A DNA stretch of 64,000 nucleotides, from assembly GCA_008828725.1 (NCBI GenBank), contig MEHQ01002986.1, forward strand, positions 1 to 64,000. The letters run 5' to 3'. Position 1 is the first letter of the stretch, and each line of letters starts with the position of its first letter. Of the stretch, positions 23,601 to 36,506 are shown one piece after another. A model generated the notes under the pieces. The model saw only the letters and a list, made by a program, of their open reading frames with translations, did not search any database and was not told the origin of the DNA. This DNA is from Saccharina japonica (Eukaryota > Sar > Phaeophyceae > Laminariales > Laminariaceae). A program made the translations under genes and the position numbers.

Positions 23601-26187
23601 CGTCGAGATTCAAGTTAGCTATTACGGGTGAAAACACATACTGAACGTTGGAACCAGAACTGGCAGTGCACATTGCGCACTAACCTAACAGAGAGCATCA
23701 GTGTAATGTTTCGATTAATTCATCCACCTGGTTTTCGCAGAAAAAATAGACAGAATCCGGATATAGAAATAGAAAATCATGCAAAATAACTCATACGAAA
23801 CTCGCATCTGTTATGTAACCAACCGAGTGATAATCCCCAATCGCCTGTTGGAGTAAATTGCGATCATCGGAGGGAGGAGGGGGGGGGGGGGTGTACTCGA
23901 TATCCATGCATGGCCGCAGTGGTAGGACCATAGACTCTAGCATCCCTACGATGCCTCGACGGAGCGCGTCGGATTTTCACCGACCAGGCGAACATCGTTA
24001 GCACTAAGCGCGAAGCGCCATGAGGTGTTTGCCCAGTCACAAAAAGGGCGAGCTGCATCCGCTTGTGAGGCAGACTTGCATATGGAAAACAGCTTCAATG
24101 CGTTCATGTACGCCGGTGTGGCCACTTCCAAAAGGGGCAATGGGACTACTATGTAACTGCCTCGTGGGTGCCTTAAGACGGCTTGAAACTGGAAGTACTA
24201 ATAATATTGACAATATATCGATACTGTCCATATATATACTTCTCTACTGGGAGCACTCGAAGTACATCGGAATCCAATATGGTTTAAACTCAGAGGTTGT
24301 CAAATCTTTTGGATCTATGTGGTGTAAAACGATTGTATACAGTCTGGATGTATGTACTTCTTGGTTCGTGAGTACTTGCTGTAATGTGGTTGCTTTTACT
24401 GCCATGTACTATGATATCTTGCAGTGTATAAAGACCTTGACACAGCAGGTAAACTACTGACAACCGAACGCTCGTAGTATACACAGTGCAGAGACCCGGA
24501 AGCCTCTGTTTGTGGACTGCTGTATGTTGTACCGGTATATGCTCTCGAGGCTTCGCCTACCCGGGGACACCCACAAACAATACCAACCACATAAACACAT
24601 GATACAAAATGACGGCTGCCTAGCTACTGCTGTGAGCAAAACTTGCTGCGGCACAACTGCTGGTGCTGTCAGTGTTGTACGTACACATGACACGCACGTA
24701 GCTGAACTCAGCGGAATACACATCAGCGTGTTAGAGTAAGGGATTTGTCGACCACATCCACGCTCGGTTTTATGACACCACCTGCAGCTCATGCTACGCT
24801 GCATGCGGGATACGGGGGCCTCAAAGCAGCGCCTGTACATAGCCCCGCTTGCGCCTTGCTTGTATACACTATTGCACCGATCTCTCTACGTATAGAAAAC
24901 TGAATACCGAAAATATGTTAATATATTATTTCATGGAAACCCCTGGAACAAACATAAACCCACATTAATCATCAGGCCGATCAAATATAATACTCTGACT
25001 ATGCAACGAGCAGGAGACACATGCAGCTGCGCACATGTATACAGGGCGGAATACACCTTGCCTCAACATCGCTTGTGGAAGTGAGCTGAGGGAGTGGTCT
25101 ATATCCTGGACACTGCGGGTACATGTCTGTTAGAACCACTTGCTGCCGCCCATACAACTTACAGATCCTGTCATGCGCGTCATGCAAAAAAACAACAGAA
25201 GATTCATCCCACGGAAGGGCTTGCACTTTTTCTATCAACCTTTTTCAGGCCGGTTGAGCACCACAAACGTGCAACTGCTACTGTAGTTGATACGTATGAT
25301 ATTTCAATAAAAAACGATTTTTTAGGATTAGCTGTATGTAGTGCATAATAATAAAAATCATGTTGTGCATAAAAGCATTTTCGAACTCATGGTATGGGTA
25401 AGATAGTCAGCTCCTAATGTCAGGACATCCTGAAAAAAGGGGCCACCCCTACCCCTACCGTGGCATCGTTCTACCGTGGCATGTTTCTGGCGGGGCTGTG
25501 ATTCCTGTCGCTGAACCGACGCTAGTACGCCCCTCCACAACCGCGAGCGGGTATGGCAAACGCCGCCCCCAAGGCTATGTGAGGTTGGAGAGCACATACC
25601 CGGGAGAATCATTTGAAATCACTGAGCACGAGATGCAGATGGCGCCAAACCCTCACGAGAGCGGCATTTCAAGGAGTTTTGTTTGTCGACGCCGCGCACA
25701 GAACGCGGGCGTGCGGAACGAGAGAATCCGCAGCGTCTGTCAGTTGACATGACTCTGGACTTCGCCCCGCTGGAGAAACCGCGATAAAAGCGCGGCCTGC
25801 AGCCGGCGAGATAGGCCAATACGCGGACTTCAAGCACTGACGTAGGTACATTAAAATGTGAAATATATAGTGTACGTACCGTTCATCGTGTTGCGTTTGA
25901 TTTCCATCACAGTGGTGGTAGCACTCAAGTTCCGTGGGTCGCCAGGAGACGATAGAGCATGGGCACCGAGGTGCCGCACAAGTAACCCCCTCAGAACAGT
26001 ACGTCTACAAATTAATGATATTAGACCCTGCTGTGTTAGTACAGCAGTAGTCGAGAGTGTAACAGGGGCCAGGGAAGCAACAAAAGTCGGTTTCACGACA
26101 AAACTCGTTTGGTTTCAGTAACGGTGGGCGCTTCACTCGAGTGCGACTATATGCGCATTAACCCCCCACGCAAACGCCGTTCGTACG

Positions 26188-26403
26188 GTGTTACTACGTC
26201 GGTGTCTAAATTATACAACGGCAGTATTCTGTACTGGTAGTACGCCGGGTGAGTACGTCAACCAAATACAGGTACATATTGCTGACACTGCCCGCATAGT
26301 ATACTGTCAACAACCCTCGAACGCACGCGAGTTACTCATTGCAAAAACATATATGCTGCACGAGTTCTTAGCGACACCTAAACCGTATTCACAACACTGG
26401 TAG
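26188..26403 (+). CDS. Possible exon conserved in all three unit copies (H2)
   Basis: A 72-residue frame with ADTARIVYCQQPSNARE and LHEFLATPKPY, corresponding to 6091-6327 (H1, minus) and 57573-57671 (H3, minus). The plus strand here is the antisense side of H2, so the relative orientation is the same in all three. No known domain; probably an exon or remnant of a gene in the ancestral unit. Confidence 0.33.
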   Translation: MLLRRCLNYTTAVFCTGSTPGEYVNQIQVHIADTARIVYCQQPSNARELLIAKTYMLHEFLATPKPYSQHW

Positions 26404-26750
26404 TGCCACTACTCGCTTGTCCTGTACGGTATGTGCCGGGGTACTCTTACTATAGGGGTACCTCTTCGTCCCATCTTTTCCAATCTATCGAGTCTTTGCA
26501 ATAGTGTATATTGTTGTACATTCTCCAGCTTCCACACTTTTCGCAACAAAACCTGACATCATAGAACTGTCTGCTCCCCTCGCCACTGCGCATGCCGAAG
26601 CTATAACACCACGAAGATACCAGCAGTTGCTTCATCTCTTTTCACAGTCTCATATCATTCTCAATGCGTTGTGACTGGATTCAATGAGCGGGCGTCGTGA
26701 GGCACAGAGCCCCTGTATTTTACATAACACTTGTTGGTCTTATGCAAAAA

Positions 26751-27455
26751 AATCGGCTTCAACGACTCAACCGGCACTTTTAAAATCTGCGACGAGTGAG
26801 GCACGCATTCAATGTTTCATCTGAGCTGCCAATTTGCCTAAACTCTTGGTCGCGTCAATGTGAAATTGTTTTGTGCGTGAGCATGGCCTAGAGCCTACAG
26901 CAGTAAAACGCTAGTTACCATACCGGTACGTCGGAACCACGTACGTAACACACAGAAAATGATGAATACTAGTCATAGCTACAAGTTTCAGCACTTTACA
27001 GGCGAGGCAGCGGAGAGCGAGACGCAACCCCGAGCCGTGCCCTGCCCAGCGGGCAACGCCGTGTATGGGTGTCCGTGGAATATTGTTCGGATTAAATCGT
27101 CAGGGAGTGGAGTGGGCCAGACGGTCGTCCGTGTGATGCGAAGCACAAGCACTCGTCGAGATGTCTATCGCCCATGATCCATGCCATGGGTGAGTTCGAG
27201 TCCATGATCCACGATTTCATGATCCATAACGTCAATCCGAATAGTATAGCCTAATGAAGACACAACAATGTACGCCACTAGACGTCATCCTGCTGACATA
27301 CACACACGGAATGTTTGCGATTGATTGGGAATAAAATGCACGACGTACAGCCGTATCGGTGCCAGAACACGAGTACTTGTCGCCACATTTCACAGGCTAT
27401 GAGGCGGGGAGCGTGTCGGGCGATCTCCTCCAAGTCGACATACCCCGTGTGTGAC
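26751..27455. other. No supported gene
   Basis: One open frame at 26959-27177 (+, 72 residues) has a GC-rich middle unlike its surroundings but no recognisable domain. The words CATGATCC/GATCCATG recur four times within 27174-27230. I see no link to the flanking repeats. Confidence 0.35.
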
Positions 27456-28140
27456 ACCTGTGTTCTAGTTGCAGCGCCCACAAAACAACAACGTTTTTCT
27501 CAAATTTCTTGACAAAGAGAGACTGGAACCCCATCTACTCCCGAGTCTTTTTTCCTGTTGGACTTTTTGTAATTCTGAACTAGCTTCGAACTTCCCTGTT
27601 AATACATACTTTGGCAAGGCAGGTACAAGCTCCTTGGTACACTCTCGTCAGTGTGCCAAAGCAGCAGCATATTCCTTGGCCTCTTTCGATGCAGACGTCG
27701 TCGTTGAAGTTTGAAAAAGTGGTTCCAGGCGCTCGAACGTATGGTTTCTCGTACTGTATTCAACTATATAATTTTCTGCTGTAGAACGAGCTCGATTTAC
27801 ATATATATTTTCTTCTGCTCAATTCCTTTTGCTCGTTCTGCAGCAAAAAGAAAAACACGGATGTACGATAAACTACACATTCGAGCGCCTGGAACCGCAT
27901 TTTTAAATTTCAACGACGAGGTGCGCATCGAAGGAGGCCACGAAATCTTCCACCGCTTTGGCACATTGACGGGAGTGTACCAGGGAGCTTGTATCTGCCT
28001 TGCCGAATTATGCATTGAGGAAAACGTTTGGCGCTAGGGCAGAATTACAAAAAGTCCCACAGGAAAAACAACCGGGGTAGATGTGGTTCCAGTTGCTCTT
28101 CGTCAAGAGTTTTTATTTGTTTTTGTGGGCAGTGGTTTGT
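27456..28140. mobile_element. Fold-back element K1
   Basis: Long inverted arms (about 27456-27730 and 27870-28140) surround a short centre. Both arms match both arms of K2 (58441-59127). The left end begins ACCTGTGTT and continues to GCGCCCAC; the right end keeps GTGGGCAGTGG but its last bases have decayed. Within each arm a GGAACCAC-type word and its inverse lie about 200 bp apart. The recurring frame ending in SFDADVVVEV appears in every arm, but it follows from arm identity and is not taken as a gene. Confidence 0.65.
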
Positions 28141-28338
28141 CAAGGATTGAATCGCGCTACGTCGTATTTGTTATTGCTTGGATGGAAGCGCCAGGTAGCG
28201 GAGCGTCATATGTATTCTACTACTCATCTGGTATGCAGCAGCGGCAGTAGCAGTACAGACAGGCCCAGCAGTACCTCTCGTTCTTTGTTCTTCGAGTACA
28301 AATTGCAGCAGGGTTAAGGGGGTAAACTCTACTGGCAC

Positions 28339-28381
<43 letters not shown>

Positions 28382-28689
28382 TGACCGGCACTGCAGTAGC
28401 AGTATGTGGAGTTATGTCGTACGATTGATTGCGGATTGAACGAGTGCTACCTCTATGATATCCCCAAACTTTACAGACAGGCGGGGCGGGGCGGCGGGGA
28501 ATAGGTTGGGGCGTGGCCCCCACACGCGCCAGGCCTGGCCGACATACCCCGTGCGTGAACCATGGATGGCCTCATTCCGAGCATTTTTTCTTCAATGGAA
28601 TCGCCAGGAGGCGGAGTCGGTCAGCCAAAGTCGGACAAGTCTAATTGGAACCGCACGCAGAGCAACTCCTCTCATGCTGTGCTACACAC
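28141..28689. other. No supported gene; contains a CAG microsatellite
   Basis: An AGC/CAG run of 12 triplets lies at 28344-28379, and a GGCGGGGC-rich stretch at 28480-28500. No recognisable coding region. Confidence 0.5.
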
Positions 28690-29343
28690 GATAAATAAAG
28701 GGCAGCGGCCAAAAACAGGTACACCTGGTCCGTTCGGGGCCAAAAACAGGTACATACTAAAATCAAGTTTAGAACGCACCCCACGAACCTGCCGTTCCTT
28801 GCAATGCAAAGTAGAGTTTTTTTCATGCTCTTCGTGCTCGCTCGGTGGCTACGTATACGAGTAGCTGCTATTAATGGTACGAGGAACGAACGCCTGCTGC
28901 TGTATTCTCCCTTCTCAACTTTTGTGACACCCCTGGTATTCCAAGTCAACCACAATCCCGAAGGGGAGCCTTCTATCTCGTATTATTTCGGCGGAGGTAT
29001 GCAGGCAGATATGTGTGTGTGTCGCACGAGTGGCGTGAAGTACGAGGTGCGAAGGGAGAAGGCGTCTCCGCGTACGTCGGCATTTGTATAGGGGGCATAG
29101 GGTGGAACTATGAAGGGCCTCTGATTGGCTTAAAAACGACAAAAAAAAAGGTGAAAGTCAAGCAGAGTAGACAAAATCAGGTATACCTGGGTTTTGAAGA
29201 GGCAAAAACCGGTACAACGAGTTTTGGACCAATGGCAGCGCACGGGGAGTGCGTTTTTGACTTGGTTTTAAGTATGTACCTGATTTTGGCCGCAAAAGGA
29301 CGAGGTATACCTTGTTTTGGCCGCTGCCCTTTTTTTATTTATC
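28690..29343. mobile_element. Inverted-repeat (MITE-like) element
   Basis: The first ~110 bases match the reverse complement of the last ~110 bases. Both ends start GATAAATAAA, followed by GGGCAGCGGCC and variants of CCAAAAACAGGTACA. The repeat CAGGTA(C/T)ACCTGG also recurs inside. The total is 654 bp with no coding domain. No clear target duplication was found, so the exact ends are uncertain. Confidence 0.55.
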
Positions 29344-29576
29344 CTGGTCAACTTTATTTTCGACGTTCTTTTGGTACGTTCGTTTTCATATTCACATTCA
29401 TTCTGAAATCAAGTAATTACAAGTCTCGTGTTGGTCCCCCCCAATTAATGCCCTGGTACTACGCAGCTTTCAAAACTTTATCTACACGGCCAGCTCGCAC
29501 ATACGCCCACTTCATTTTCTGTAGCGTGTTCTTTTGTCTTCAAAAGTTGCAAGTTTGCATTTCAATCGTAGCTTTT

Positions 29577-29681
29577 CCCACATGTATGACATGCCCATTT
29601 TATTTTGTCAATACGTACATACATGACACTTTCCCACATGCATGACATGCCCATTTTACTTTGTCAGTACGTACATACACG
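29577..29681. repeat. 56-bp direct duplication
   Basis: A 56-bp unit beginning CCCACATG(T/C)ATGACATG is repeated once in tandem (29577-29632 and 29633 onward) with few differences. The second copy runs straight into the target site of the SINE. Confidence 0.8.
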
Positions 29682-30008
29682 GCCCCGGTGGGCTAGCAGG
29701 TAATCACGAAGCTTGTTAGCGTCAAGGTCACGAGTTCGAGCCCCCCCGTGTGCATGCTCGTAGGGACTTTTTCTCGCATAAAATCTTGACTAGCTGGAAG
29801 CGCGAGAGCGTTAGTTAGCAAAACTCGATGAAACTCGACGAGCGTTGGGAAGGCTGAACCCTCTGCGCGATAAAAAACCAATGCAAGGACCGTAGTGGGG
29901 GAGGAGGGAGAGGAGCCTACTTTGTGACCCCGGATCTGAGTTACGACTAGGGAGGGAGAAAGACGGAAGTGCGAAGATAATGCTTTGGGATGGAAAAAAA
30001 AAAAAAAA
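29682..30008 (+). mobile_element. tRNA-derived SINE with target-site duplication
   Basis: The head GCCCCGGTGGGCTAGCAGG resembles a tRNA A box. About 50 bp on, CACGAGTTCGAGCC resembles a B box, so an internal pol III promoter is likely. A non-tRNA body follows, then 15 A residues at 29994-30008. The 7-bp word ATACACG flanks it (29675-29681 and 30009-30015), a good target-site duplication. The head does not fold as a complete tRNA, since its acceptor arm has no partner. The A tail implies mobilisation by a LINE; none is visible in the window. Confidence 0.75.
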
Positions 30009-30015
30009 ATACACG

Positions 30016-31397
30016 AGCCCGCCCATTTCATTTAATGTTTTCTATGTTGCATTTTATTGTCCCTCAAGCGCTCACGAACCCGTATTTGCGTACGTAGCAG
30101 GCGTGATCCAAGTTTCGCACACAGCTTGCAAGTCATTGCAAGTGTGTATTTTCACGGAATCATTGATAATGCGTACACCGTAACGCGACAACTATTTTTT
30201 CGGCCAAGACTTGAGGCTTGTTCTCCCTCTGATCTGCGCATAAAAGCTTAAACTCAGTTTCTTATTGCCAAGGAGTGCAGAACGCTAAATTCTTGAACAA
30301 CCGATTCTTAGTTGAAAATGAGTACAATTGTACTGTTTTTTTGGAGGGTTGTCAAGTCGCGCTGTTTACCGCACGGTATGCTTCCATGATGGAAAACTCG
30401 AAAGTATTAGGCTACACGATAGATCGCGAGAAAAACTCCCGCGGTCACGATATATTATAATGCGAACACACCTCCGACAGCCCATTTAAAACGCTTCAGG
30501 ACTAACGTCATCTATATTTTGTTTTCTGTTTTGTTTTCCCTCCGGTGTTATGGACCTTATCGTTCAGTCCAATACTCACCAAATACATGAACTCCACAGA
30601 CCCTGGTATTCAAACATTTCAGTTGCGCCGGATCGACTCGTATTTTTGTATTTCTTGTGGCTGTTTTGCCTCGCTACATAGAGCACCACGTTTTTGCCAG
30701 TACGTACGTACATCGCAATTGATCGCGGTGTAGGCGATAACATATCGTTTTTCGTTGGCGGTGAATTGCGCTATATTAACAAAGCAAAAAGTACGGTTAT
30801 TTCGCATTGTTACTATTTATCGTACTTCGAAGTATGGCATCTTTCTTGGCGCGATTTCCAACACTTAACTCGTCGCCAGCGGAGACGTCTCGAGCATGCC
30901 TGGTACATAAAGGCGCCCTCTGGTACGGTCTATCCTTTGCCCTGTATATATGTCTTCATTATTCGGAAGGAAAATGTTCGTTTACGTCGGCCGTAGATTA
31001 AAAACAAAAAGCCTCGGGTCATCAGGGATCGGGAGTTTTACACTGCGAAATCACCAGCGCGTGGAAACAGGCAACCCTCATATTGGTGACCATCGTAGGA
31101 TTCACAACCCCCGAGCACGATTGATTGCATGACGCCTTAAATTCCGCGCTCATGCTTCGTAGAAGTATGCTTTTTTTGTAGCCTGTCTTCCGTTTTTTAA
31201 TGTATCTTGTCTGCGGACCTAGTGGCTGCATGCATCTGGTGAAGCACATTCAGCACTGCGCACGGTTGAATCGTTTTGAAACATAAGGGTATCTAACGAC
31301 GTATCTGCCCGACCTTTCCCCTTTCTCTCTGCTGCGGCGCAGGCCCCCTCTTGTCTCTCACCCAAACCTTTGGGTGCGTAAGCGCTAAGACGAAACC
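30016..31397. other. About 1.4 kb with no supported gene
   Basis: Only short frames without recognisable domains or paralogues in the window. A pyrimidine-rich stretch at 31310-31350 lies just upstream of the signal-peptide-like frame at 31398. Confidence 0.4.
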
Positions 31398-31458
31398 ATG
31401 CGATTCGCGTACGTGCTTCTGGGGCTGGTGGCACTGACGTCAATTCCCACTTCCAGCG
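31398..31458 (+). CDS. Possible signal-peptide first exon of a secreted protein
   Basis: From ATG 31398 (context GAAACCATGC) the translation is MRFAYVLLGLVALTSIPTSS: a basic residue, a hydrophobic core and a small polar end, as in a secretory signal peptide. It reaches a good splice donor (AGCG|GTGAGA) at 31458/31459. Without splicing, the frame stops after 42 codons. A downstream stretch, about 31528-31640, is open for about 37 codons and is Arg/His-rich, but no joining acceptor could be proved. No family assignment. Confidence 0.3.
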
Positions 31459-32339
31459 GTGAGACTCACGATAGTGATATTTGTTTAAGACGCGCCGCCA
31501 GGTCTACTCTAACTGCAAAGCTCTAGGGGGGGTGTCGTTTAAAAACCACCTCCGTTCTCATTGGAAAGTCAAACGCCAACGGGTTTTTGGCCGATTACGT
31601 GATATTGATAGACGCCAATGGCTCAACAACTCTTCGTGTTCATAGAGTAAGTGCTCCTCAGGGCTGGATAAAACCTGTAAAGTTGATGTAACCCTGATGC
31701 ATATTATAGAGATTTGTATTCGGACCTCGTATGTATGTCGTACATTTCATTCGAGAACACAGCAGATAGCGTTGCGTGTATGCTGGTTTGAGAGCACAGT
31801 TCGTTGTTTCTGTTCTTAAACTGTACTACTGTACATGTTTATATATATATTTTCAAATCGAACCAATAGTGTCTTACTACGCGTACAAGGCAAATAATCT
31901 TGTTGCCGAACGACATCATTAATACCGACACTTCTATATGGTGGCACCACACCATTTTCCTTTTTAAGTGCTCGCCTTCATGGGTAGTAGAGCATCAAGA
32001 AATACTCCAATATCGACCCCGCAAGCAACACGCGTGAGGCATTTAGTAAGCAGTGTAAGTTTCGGCGGAGTATTGTTTGACTGACGGTGCGGGTCAACTG
32101 AGCGCCTGCCCTCTTTATTTGTATACTACGTATAACAGGCCATGGGAATACTCATCGGGTTGGAATTTCCTATTTTCCCAAACGCAGTGTTGTGGCGAGT
32201 CATATAACTCCTCCCCTGCCATAGCGCGCGTCGCAGCAGCAGTTATCAACAATAGGCGACGACGATACAAACTATGCATGAGCATAGCGAAGCTTACTAT
32301 TAAAACTTGTAGTTCTAAGCCCGCTGACGTCGCCAACTA
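31459..32339. other. No supported gene
   Basis: This may contain intron and later exons of the signal-peptide-like gene. 32077-32340 is open for 87 codons on the plus strand, without recognisable domains. No repeats matching elsewhere were noticed. Confidence 0.35.
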
Positions 32340-32585
32340 ACGTTGTCGGCCGGTTCCACGCTCGCTGCGGTGCACCGTCCTGCTGTGCTGAAGGCCAATG
32401 CAGCAATGGCCTTCCGGGAGTGCAGAGTGGCGACATCTGCTGCGCTGCTAGCTGCGGGACATGCGGAGGAGGCGGTTGCGGCAGGCTACCGGGCGGCCCG
32501 GTTGGTGGCGTCTGTTGTCGACGCGTTCTGCTGTAGATATATATGTTGCTATGAGGTTTCTACACAAAACAATCGACTGCGATGA

Positions 32586-33837
32586 TAACTTTAGGCTATA
32601 CAGTAGTTAGTGAACCCGATACACAATGCCTTCAGCAGCAGCAGTAGTAGGCATCGAACGAGAGATGTTGTGGTATACACATAAATATATGCACAAAAGG
32701 TGTGACCCATCCCAAGCCATAAATTGGCAAGAAACAAACTACCGTGTCGGTCTTAGTATCGGAATCTCGGCACTTACAATATCTCCATTTGTTTTGTATT
32801 AATTCACGGTCCATCCTCTAGCTTGAACATTACGGTAGATGCACTCTACATTTCAGTGTCGTTGTGGCGAGAGGATCGACTTCAAAGTCCCACGCCCTTG
32901 GTACTCCGTTAAATGCCTCCCCATGAACCGTGAACGCATGCGGGATGCCAACAGTTTTCATTCAATTTGCCGCTCCCAAAAGGGCAGGTTGCTGCAAAAC
33001 AAAACGACACCGGCATCTGACTTTGTTCCGAAGACTCGGGTTTTATGTGTGGATGTACATAAAAAACACCCAGTTTTCGAACTTTATTTACACCCGGGTG
33101 TTTAATTTTAATGTGAAAGATATCCCACTCTTGTAAGTTGGATGCATTTTGGTTTGGCTGGTTTTCGAATTTTGAGACTGACTGTAGGATGTTTATTGCC
33201 TAAACAAACGATTTTTGCGGTTTGCGGTTAATTCCCAGAAAGTGTCGAGTGCATGGGAACGTATGGATGAACGAGCATGTATGATATGTATCTTTACTCC
33301 ATAGGAGTATGTACAGCTTCAGAAACAGGTACAGCAGTAAGCTCGAGCGCATTCGTTTACTACGTGCACAAGAGAGTGTGAATGAAACATGTACGAATAC
33401 ATAGTACGAGGCTGTTTATAGCAGCTGCCGCTTAAGCCCGAGCACGTAGTGTTTTTTTTTTTTTTGAAATGTAAAAATCATTGCGTTCAATGGCCATTTT
33501 AGCGCAAGTTCCTCTTTCGTTTCGCCTCGGAACGGAACAGGATAATATTTTCTTCACTACTGCTGTACTTCTTTTTATGATTTTCCTGCGCCGACTTTCA
33601 ATGAATAACAACGCAATCAACGCCAGCGTGTTGCAACTATGCTTGCTTGCTTTGGTGTGTATTTTTTATCTACCTGATAAATTACGAATTTTGGATGAAA
33701 CTCTTGGCATGCCTTTCAATTTGTTTTTTGGTTATTTTGTCGGACGTAACAATTTCAACTGCTTCCCTGCCCTACCCGAATCATGGGTGCCGGCGAACGC
33801 CGGTGCCGATGCAAGGCCCTAGTATGATGCAAAATGG
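32586..33837. other. No supported gene between J units
   Basis: The most gene-like frame is 33481-33822 (+, 113 residues), with two hydrophobic stretches (near residues 25-36 and 49-62) that could be membrane segments. It has no recognisable family, and AT-rich DNA often gives such frames. A T run lies at 33452-33465. Confidence 0.35.
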
Positions 33838-36490
33838 TTTGTAGCCTCTCCTCCGTTGAGGAACCCTACTTATTACTTAATTGCTTTCAGGCTCTATAAT
33901 GTGGGAACTCCACCGTAGCACGGCTTTGGGGGGGGCGTCACATTCATCAGTAGATCGCTAGGTTTAGCGCATGGAAGGGAAGCGTGTACTGCTCAGCCCC
34001 GAACTTCGGCGTGTCTTAACAAAAGTCATGAAGTCATGCCTCGCCCCCTTCTCCTGTTAACAGTTCAACTGCTGCACCAGCCGAGTCAGGGACAGTGGCA
34101 TGATGTGCAGTGACACCCAGGCCGCGCCGTGCATCATGGAGAACGAATGTGCGTCCTGCTGAGCTCTGGTTAGAGCCGTGACTACCCCCACATAGCTGGG
34201 TATGCAGCTTTCATACCTGCTGCTTGTACGTTTCCGGCCGATATTTGTGCAGAAATCTGCTGTTTCTACTGTTGCCAATGCCCGTGAGTTATCTGTGCTT
34301 GTTCTAACAACGCGGAATGTCAAACATTACGTGGATTTCAACCCACGCGCGCCCTGTTGTGTCCTCCTGTTGTTCTGAAGCCGTATGCAGTAACGGCTTT
34401 TCGGGAGTACAGAATGGCGACACCTGCTGCGGTGCTTCCTGCGGGACATGCGGGGGGAGAGGTTGCGCCAGTCGACCGGGCGGTTCGGTTAGTTGACGCC
34501 TTTTGTCGACGCGTGCTGGTGTATAAATACGAAGTATATAAGCTTAACTGTGTGCGGCTCCTTATTTACGGAGTTATACACCCCACCCAACCATCGACGT
34601 AAAATGAAAATTGTAACGTAGCCCGTCATATAAATACCATATCGTGATCTACCGTAGGCATCTAACGTCGACTATCTTTGTATATGTACTCGTATGCACA
34701 TGATGCAAACATTATCTGTAGCCTCCCATCCGCTGAGTAGCCCTATCGCTTACTTTTGTTTGGGCTCGAGGTTGGACACCCCACTCTAGCGCACTTCAAG
34801 GGGGTGCATGTTGCATACCCTGGTATATCAGTATAATATTCACCAGCGTATGGTAGGCAGGCGTTCACCTCCTCAGCCCCCAACATCGGCCTGTGTCACA
34901 AAAACAAGCCTCGTGTCTTGCTGATGTTGACAGGAGTCATGCTGCATCGGCCGGATCATCGAGAGCGGCATGATGTGCGACACCACCATGGCCGGGCCGT
35001 GCATCGTAAACCCCATCATCGATCCGAGTGGTGTGTCTCGAGAAATCTAGCTAGATAAAGCAGTTACTACCCCGATATAGCTGGGTATGGAGCGTTCATT
35101 CCACTGCTTGTGCTTTTTCGGCTGTGTATGTTGCGCAGACATCCCCTGGTTGAACTTTGGTGGTAATGTGCGTAAATGCTCTGTACGTGCTTTTAACGAT
35201 CAATACGTCGAACGTTACGTGTATTTTAACGAAGCCGCGCTCGCTGTGTTGCATCCTCCTGTTGCGCTGAAGCAGAATGCGATAACAGGCTCCCCGGAGT
35301 ACAGTTTGGCGACATCTGCTGCGATGCTTCGTGCGGGACATGCGGGGGGAGCGGCTGCGCCAAACGACCGGGTGGTCCGGTCAGTTGATGCCTGTTGTCG
35401 ACGCGTTCTGTTGTATATCGACACCAAATATCTTGGCCTAAACACTACGTTATTCACGTCACCCAGCTATCAATGTAAAATCATTAAAACCGTATGCTAG
35501 CGCGATGAAGCCCCGAAAAACAAAATCGAGCCGCTGTCAGACTAGGCACTATAGAGAAATACATACTACGATGTGCACCGCTGGAGTTCGATCCTCGGCA
35601 TCATCACGACCTCCTGTTTATTTTATATCTTGGTATTTTTCCTTCTTTGTTTTTTTTTCCTTCGTGAATGTCGTCACAACCAAGTAGCATTCGGACCAGA
35701 TATTGTGAAAACGCCGGTTGAACAGCTACAGCGTATGATATCATCTCATCGAGGAGTTTTTGAGGTGGTTAAAAGTACCAAAGGCACCATTAGATAAATT
35801 AAAGTGAAAAATCTTAATTTTCCGGGCGGGAAGAGCTCTGTAAACCTCAAAAACAATCCTTACTGGCAAAAATTGTTTGAAATCCCAAACCGCCGGGGGT
35901 ATCATAACTAGGCATCCCCGGGTCCATTTTTGTTGTATATAGGCTCTGCCACCTCTGCATAATGATACAACTATAATCAATTCTTGGTTTTACTTTGACA
36001 GTGGTGTAGCGGTCCTTTTGTGAAAGCGGCTTATACTTTTGTTTTCTTAAAGTGGCTTATATGTTAGGTCGAACTGGTATCCATTATTCATGGCGTGGGG
36101 GTGGCATGTAGATGCGGAGTCGGATGCACGGCGAATAGCTATAGCAACGTGTAGCCCAATCAGGATATCATAGCATGTACGTCAACTAGGGAAAGGGTGA
36201 TACATGGTTGTGCTTATTCAATTGAGTATGCGCAGAAAACCATAATTGATTGGATGGGATTGGAGGTATTCAACGAATTGCGTCGGTTAGCCTTTTCATT
36301 CTGAATGTAATTCCCTTCACATGATCGGAAGGCGAACTGAATCACATGATGTACAGCACATTATGTATCTAATGGAGACTGCGGTTGAATACACATACCC
36401 TGCATTGTTGTAGCCTGCCGTCCGTTGAGCAGCACTGACACTCATAATGTTTTGGCTCGAGATTGCACCTCCTGCCGCAGCGTACTTGGA

Positions 36491-36506
36491 GGGGGGGGGG
36501 GGGGGG
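36491..36506 (+). repeat. Poly-G run (16 G)
   Basis: A homopolymer within the last J unit, where the other units have shorter G runs. Length is likely variable or error-prone in sequencing. Confidence 0.9.

Larger units (their letters stand above)
18200..26750 (-). repeat. Long repeated unit, copy H2 (carries EsV-1-7 gene 2)
   Basis: On the minus strand this runs in the same order as H1 and H3. Matches to H3 are 26730/57240, 25560/58410, 24270/60420, 23080/61270, 21540/62650, 20770/63470, 20530/63720 and 20350/63975; matches to H1 then continue from 20250/7330 into the EsV-1-7 gene. It lacks the D1 insertion of H1 (site near 19795) and the fold-back insertion of H3 (site near 25520). Beyond about 26750 I could not follow the alignment, so the left 3 kb of the unit is missing or too diverged. 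Apart from the EsV gene and short conserved frames, its reading frames are broken. Confidence 0.75.

Noticed and set aside
29682..29755. A genuine tRNA gene
   Set aside because: A- and B-box words are present but the acceptor and anticodon arms do not pair; poly-A tail and target duplication show a SINE.
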